A DNA stretch of 54,925 nucleotides, taken from Octadecabacter sp. Lineage in GTDB: Bacteria; Pseudomonadota; Alphaproteobacteria; Rhodobacterales; Rhodobacteraceae. Shown one piece after another: positions 52,274 through 54,925 of the stretch. The stretch covers positions 1 through 54,925 of the forward strand of contig JAGGNB010000026.1 of NCBI GenBank assembly GCA_017886375.1, read 5' to 3'. Made by a program: the position numbers and the translations under genes. Positions within the stretch are counted from its first letter, which is position 1. Each line of letters begins with the position of its first letter. A model generated the notes under the pieces. That model searched no databases. It saw only the letters and a program-made list of their open reading frames with translations, and was not told the DNA's origin.

Positions 52274-52729
52274 ATGACTTTCCGCACCCACATGGACGCT
52301 GCCCTCAACGAAGCGCGCGCCGCCGCCGCCCGCGGCGAAGTGCCTGTCGGTGCGGCCGTGATTGGACCGACAGGATTGGTGATCGCGACCGCTGGCAATC
52401 GCACCCGCGAACTCAACGATCCGACGGCCCACGCCGAAATTCTCGCCATTCGGGCCGCCTGCGCCGCGTTGGGCCAAGAACGGCTGACAGGGCATGACAT
52501 TTACGTCACCCTCGAACCTTGCCCGATGTGTGCCGCGGCCATCTCCAACGCCCGACTCGCGCGGCTGTATTACGGTGCGTCCGATCCGAAATCCGGCGGG
52601 GTCGCCCAGCCCCCGCGCGTTTTCTCGCATCCGCAATGTCACCACACACCCGAAGTCTACGATGGACTGTCCGCAGAGACGTCCGAAAAGTTACTAAAGT
52701 CTTTCTTTGCCGCAAAAAGAGGCGGCTGA
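52274..52729 (+). CDS. tadA: tRNA-specific adenosine deaminase
   Basis: 151 aa, converts A34 to inosine in tRNA-Arg(ACG). The zinc and catalytic motif is HAE at 53-55, and the second is PCPMC at 82-86. The core around GEVPVGAAV is typical. The ATG at 52274 (MTFRTHMDAALNEARAAA) has no clear Shine-Dalgarno site; a downstream ATG at codon 7 is an alternative. It is divergent from rluB. Confidence 0.95.
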   Translation: MTFRTHMDAALNEARAAAARGEVPVGAAVIGPTGLVIATAGNRTRELNDPTAHAEILAIRAACAALGQERLTGHDIYVTLEPCPMCAAAISNARLARLYYGASDPKSGGVAQPPRVFSHPQCHHTPEVYDGLSAETSEKLLKSFFAAKRGG

Positions 52730-52732
52730 CGT

Positions 52733-52773
52733 TTTGTACAAACCATGCATCTCTCTGAGATGTTTTGTACAAA
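52733..52773. promoter_or_regulatory. Paired TTTGTACAAA palindromes upstream of gatCA
   Basis: TTTGTACAAA occurs at 52733-52742 and again at 52764-52773, exactly 31 bp apart. Between them is a third dyad, ATCTC-TCT-GAGAT (52749-52761). The regulator is unknown. They lie 85-125 bases before the gatC start. Confidence 0.55.
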
Positions 52774-52857
52774 TTCGACTGGTTTGCCGGTTTTTCCAAG
52801 GTTGAAGCCCAGCCGCGCCACGGGTAAAGCGGATCAAACGTCTAACGGAGAAATCCC

Positions 52858-53145
52858 ATGTCCATCGACATTCAAACCGCCCGCCGTGTCGCCAAGCTCG
52901 CGCGTATCGCAGTGCCTGAGGCTGATTTGCCTGAATTGGCCAAAGAATTCAGCGCGATGCTGGGTTTTATCGAACAGCTCAACGAAGTCGACGTTGAGGG
53001 GATTGAACCAATGACCTCCGTCACCCCACAGCGCCTGAAACGGCGCACCGATGTGGTCACTGATGGCGGTCAACCCGTTGAAATCCTTTCAAATGCGCCT
53101 GATGCCCGCGAAGGTTTTTTTGCCGTTCCAAAGGTTGTTGAATAA
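52858..53145 (+). CDS. gatC: Asp/Glu-tRNA amidotransferase subunit C
   Basis: 95 aa subunit that wraps GatA and supports GatB in the Glu-tRNA-Gln / Asp-tRNA-Asn pathway. [25 protein letters not shown] and VDVEGIEPM are typical, with the tail [16 protein letters not shown] is seven bases upstream. Its stop overlaps the gatA start by one base. Confidence 0.96.
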   Translation: MSIDIQTARRVAKLARIAVPEADLPELAKEFSAMLGFIEQLNEVDVEGIEPMTSVTPQRLKRRTDVVTDGGQPVEILSNAPDAREGFFAVPKVVE

Positions 53146-54623
53146 TGTCTGATCTGTCAAAACTGAAAATTTCCGAAGCCCGCGACGCCCTGAAAAAAGG
53201 CGACCTAACAAGCGTTGAGCTGACGCAAGCCTGCCTGTCCGAAATCGAAAAAGCCGGCGCTTTGAATGCCTTCGTGCACAAAACCCCTGAGCTTGCGATA
53301 GACATGGCCCGCGCTGCAGACGCCAACAAAGACGGCGGCGACATGAACGGAATACCTTTGGGGATCAAGGACTTGTTCTGCACCAAGGGCGTGCCGTCAC
53401 AAGCAGCATCCGGCATTCTTGCGGGCTTCAAACCCGAATATGAAAGCACTGTCACAAGCCAATTGTTCGCAGGTGGTGCGGTCATGTTGGGCAAGTTGAA
53501 CATGGATGAATTCGCCATGGGCTCGTCCAATGAAACCTCCGTATACGGCAATGCGGTCAATCCGTGGAAACGCGGTAACGACGTGGCCGAACTGACCCCC
53601 GGTGGTTCATCTGGGGGGTCCGCATCCGCCGTCGCAGCCGATCTTTGTCTTGCCGCAACAGGGACTGACACGGGTGGTTCTATCCGCCAACCTGCTGCTT
53701 TTGTTGGCATAACTGGTATCAAGCCAACCTATGGCCGCGTGTCACGTTGGGGCATTGTGGCGTTCGCATCCTCCCTCGATCAAGCGGGCCCAATGACCAA
53801 AGACGTGCGCGACGCGGCGATTATGCTGCGCGCGATGTCGGGGCATGATCCGAAAGACAGCACCTCCGCCGACCTCGCTGTGCCGGATTTTGAGGCGGCT
53901 TTGACGGGTGACATTCGTGGCAAAGTCATTGGTATCCCTAAAGAATATCGCATGGACGGCATGTCGAGCGAAATTGAAAAGCTCTGGTCTGACGGCACCG
54001 CGATGCTGAAAGACGCAGGCGCAGAAATTCGCGACATCACCCTGCCGCACACCAAATACGCGCTGCCCGCGTATTACGTGATCGCCCCCGCCGAAGCGTC
54101 TTCAAACCTCGCGCGGTATGACGGCGTGCGCTTTGGTCATCGCGCCAAACTGGATGCGGGCGATGGCATCACGGAGATGTATGAAAAGACCCGCGCCGAG
54201 GGGTTTGGCAGCGAAGTGAAGCGGCGCGTGATGATCGGCACCTACGTGCTAAGTGCCGGATTTTATGACGCTTATTACAACCGCGCCCGCAAGGTTCGCG
54301 CCCTGATCAAGCGTGATTTTGAAACTGTATTCGCCGATGGCATCGATGCCATTCTGACCCCCGCGACCCCCTCTGCGGCCTTCGGGCTCGGGGAAATGGC
54401 GGATTCGGATCCGGTACAAATGTACCTCAATGACGTGTTCACGGTGACGGTAAACCTCGCCGGATTGCCCGGAATTGCGGTGCCAGCAGGCCTCGATAAG
54501 AATGGCCTGCCGCTGGGCCTGCAACTTATCGGGCGGCCGTGGGAAGAAGGCGATTTGCTGAATACGGCTTACACACTGGAACGTGCGGCCCAATTTGTGG
54601 CAAAACCGAACCGATGGTGGTAA
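53145..54623 (+). CDS. gatA: Asp/Glu-tRNA amidotransferase subunit A
   Basis: 492 aa amidase releasing ammonia from glutamine. The Lys-Ser-Ser triad is Lys75 (GIKDLF), Ser155 ([10 protein letters not shown]) and Ser179 ([14 protein letters not shown]). Full length. No gatB is adjacent in the window; a lipoprotein gene follows instead, and alphaproteobacterial gatB is often elsewhere. Confidence 0.97.
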   Translation: MSDLSKLKISEARDALKKGDLTSVELTQACLSEIEKAGALNAFVHKTPELAIDMARAADANKDGGDMNGIPLGIKDLFCTKGVPSQAASGILAGFKPEYESTVTSQLFAGGAVMLGKLNMDEFAMGSSNETSVYGNAVNPWKRGNDVAELTPGGSSGGSASAVAADLCLAATGTDTGGSIRQPAAFVGITGIKPTYGRVSRWGIVAFASSLDQAGPMTKDVRDAAIMLRAMSGHDPKDSTSADLAVPDFEAALTGDIRGKVIGIPKEYRMDGMSSEIEKLWSDGTAMLKDAGAEIRDITLPHTKYALPAYYVIAPAEASSNLARYDGVRFGHRAKLDAGDGITEMYEKTRAEGFGSEVKRRVMIGTYVLSAGFYDAYYNRARKVRALIKRDFETVFADGIDAILTPATPSAAFGLGEMADSDPVQMYLNDVFTVTVNLAGLPGIAVPAGLDKNGLPLGLQLIGRPWEEGDLLNTAYTLERAAQFVAKPNRWW

Positions 54624-54671
54624 ACCGCATAAAGTGACGTCGTTTGATGACAGATAGATAAAGTAGATACC

Positions 54672-54925
54672 ATGGCTAAGCGTATGAAAAAGATATTGAT
54701 TATTGGTGTTAGCTTGCTGACCTTGGCAGGGTGTCAACAGCCGGTTCCCAACAGCGCCGAAGGTGTCGGGTTCAACGACTATGCCCAATACGAACTGGAA
54801 CGCGCCCGCCGCGAAGCGTCATTGCAAGGCACGCCGCTGCCATCTGGCACCGCGATTGTTCCGCCAACCAACAATCAAGGCGTGACAAGCAGCGATCTGG
54901 CGGCTGCGGGAATCAACACTGGCGG
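54672..54925 (+). CDS. Lipoprotein, N-terminal part (runs off the right edge)
   Basis: 84 codons visible. The signal MKKILIIGVSLLTLAGC (from the second ATG at 54684) ends in lipobox LAGC. The mature start QQPVPNSAEGVGFNDYAQYELERARREASLQG-like stretch is polar and helical, followed by a Pro/Thr/Ser-rich linker. Either ATG 54672 or 54684 could be the start; neither has a strong ribosome site. It lies 48 bases after gatA on the same strand. Function unknown. Confidence 0.75.
   Translation, partial: MAKRMKKILIIGVSLLTLAGCQQPVPNSAEGVGFNDYAQYELERARREASLQGTPLPSGTAIVPPTNNQGVTSSDLAAAGINTG

Noticed and set aside
1-54925. CRISPR array, prophage, insertion sequence or integron
   Set aside because: No regularly spaced repeats, transposase, integrase or phage structural gene was seen.

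Overview
The window looks like chromosomal DNA of a Rhodobacterales (Roseobacter-group) alphaproteobacterium, perhaps close to Loktanella, Yoonia or Octadecabacter. This rests on moderate-to-high GC, protein families typical of that group (DUF2927, DUF3572, DUF983 and DUF2061 proteins, a divergent PutR/PutA pair, a fused L-carnitine dehydrogenase/thioesterase, a non-pyrrolysine MttB homologue) and a dispersed roseobacter-style intergenic repeat. Genus is inference. No prophage, insertion sequence, CRISPR array or replication origin was seen. Genes are dense, many with 1-14 nt overlaps.

Layout. 1-11 kb: two PLP aminotransferases, a small unlisted Tat-type protein, valS, an orphan CoxL-like molybdenum hydroxylase subunit overlapping a DUF2235 hydrolase, then divergent metF/metR with two MetR-type boxes. 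11.5-20 kb: a GGDEF-EAL protein, a SuhB-type phosphatase, a tight rhomboid-GFA-GFA-VOC operon, and putA divergent from its Lrp-type regulator putR. 20-27 kb: a TPR protein, tRNA-Leu(UAA), a lytic transglycosylase, metG, an MFS transporter, an aldo/keto reductase and a GNAT acetyltransferase. 27-33 kb: a carnitine-to-betaine module (BKACE, three small lipoproteins, fused carnitine dehydrogenase/betainyl-CoA thioesterase, SDR) bordered by an XRE regulator with a dyad against its own start codon. 32.5-36 kb: membrane and lipid genes (DUF2061, desaturase, DMT exporter), a Nudix hydrolase and DUF983. 36-40.5 kb: an EF-hand / ECF sigma / membrane protein / periplasmic metal-sensor-like cassette, PleD, DUF3572 and a HAD phosphatase. 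40.5-44.7 kb: the MttB homologue, a decayed zinc-uptake locus (broken znuA, fragment of znuB, intact Zur box), dtd and a PfkB sugar kinase. 44.7-51 kb: a leftward envelope-stress cluster (small membrane protein, XpaC, TelA, DUF2927 lipoprotein, SPFH-GYF protein, cytochrome b561-like protein, zinc-ribbon membrane protein). 51-54.9 kb: rluB, tadA, gatCA and the start of a lipoprotein gene.

How genes work together. The carnitine module should turn L-carnitine into glycine betaine: dehydrogenation to dehydrocarnitine, cleavage by BKACE with acetyl-CoA, and hydrolysis of betainyl-CoA. The MttB homologue 10 kb away could in principle act on a quaternary amine, but no corrinoid protein lies beside it. 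PutR/PutA handle proline. The sigma cassette and the TelA/XpaC/SPFH cluster look like separate envelope or metal stress modules. Most interesting are the dying znu locus with a preserved Zur operator, the TelA/XpaC/SPFH-GYF/zinc-ribbon cluster, the lipoprotein trio inside the carnitine module, and paired palindromes spaced 31 bp apart upstream of metF/metR and of gatCA.
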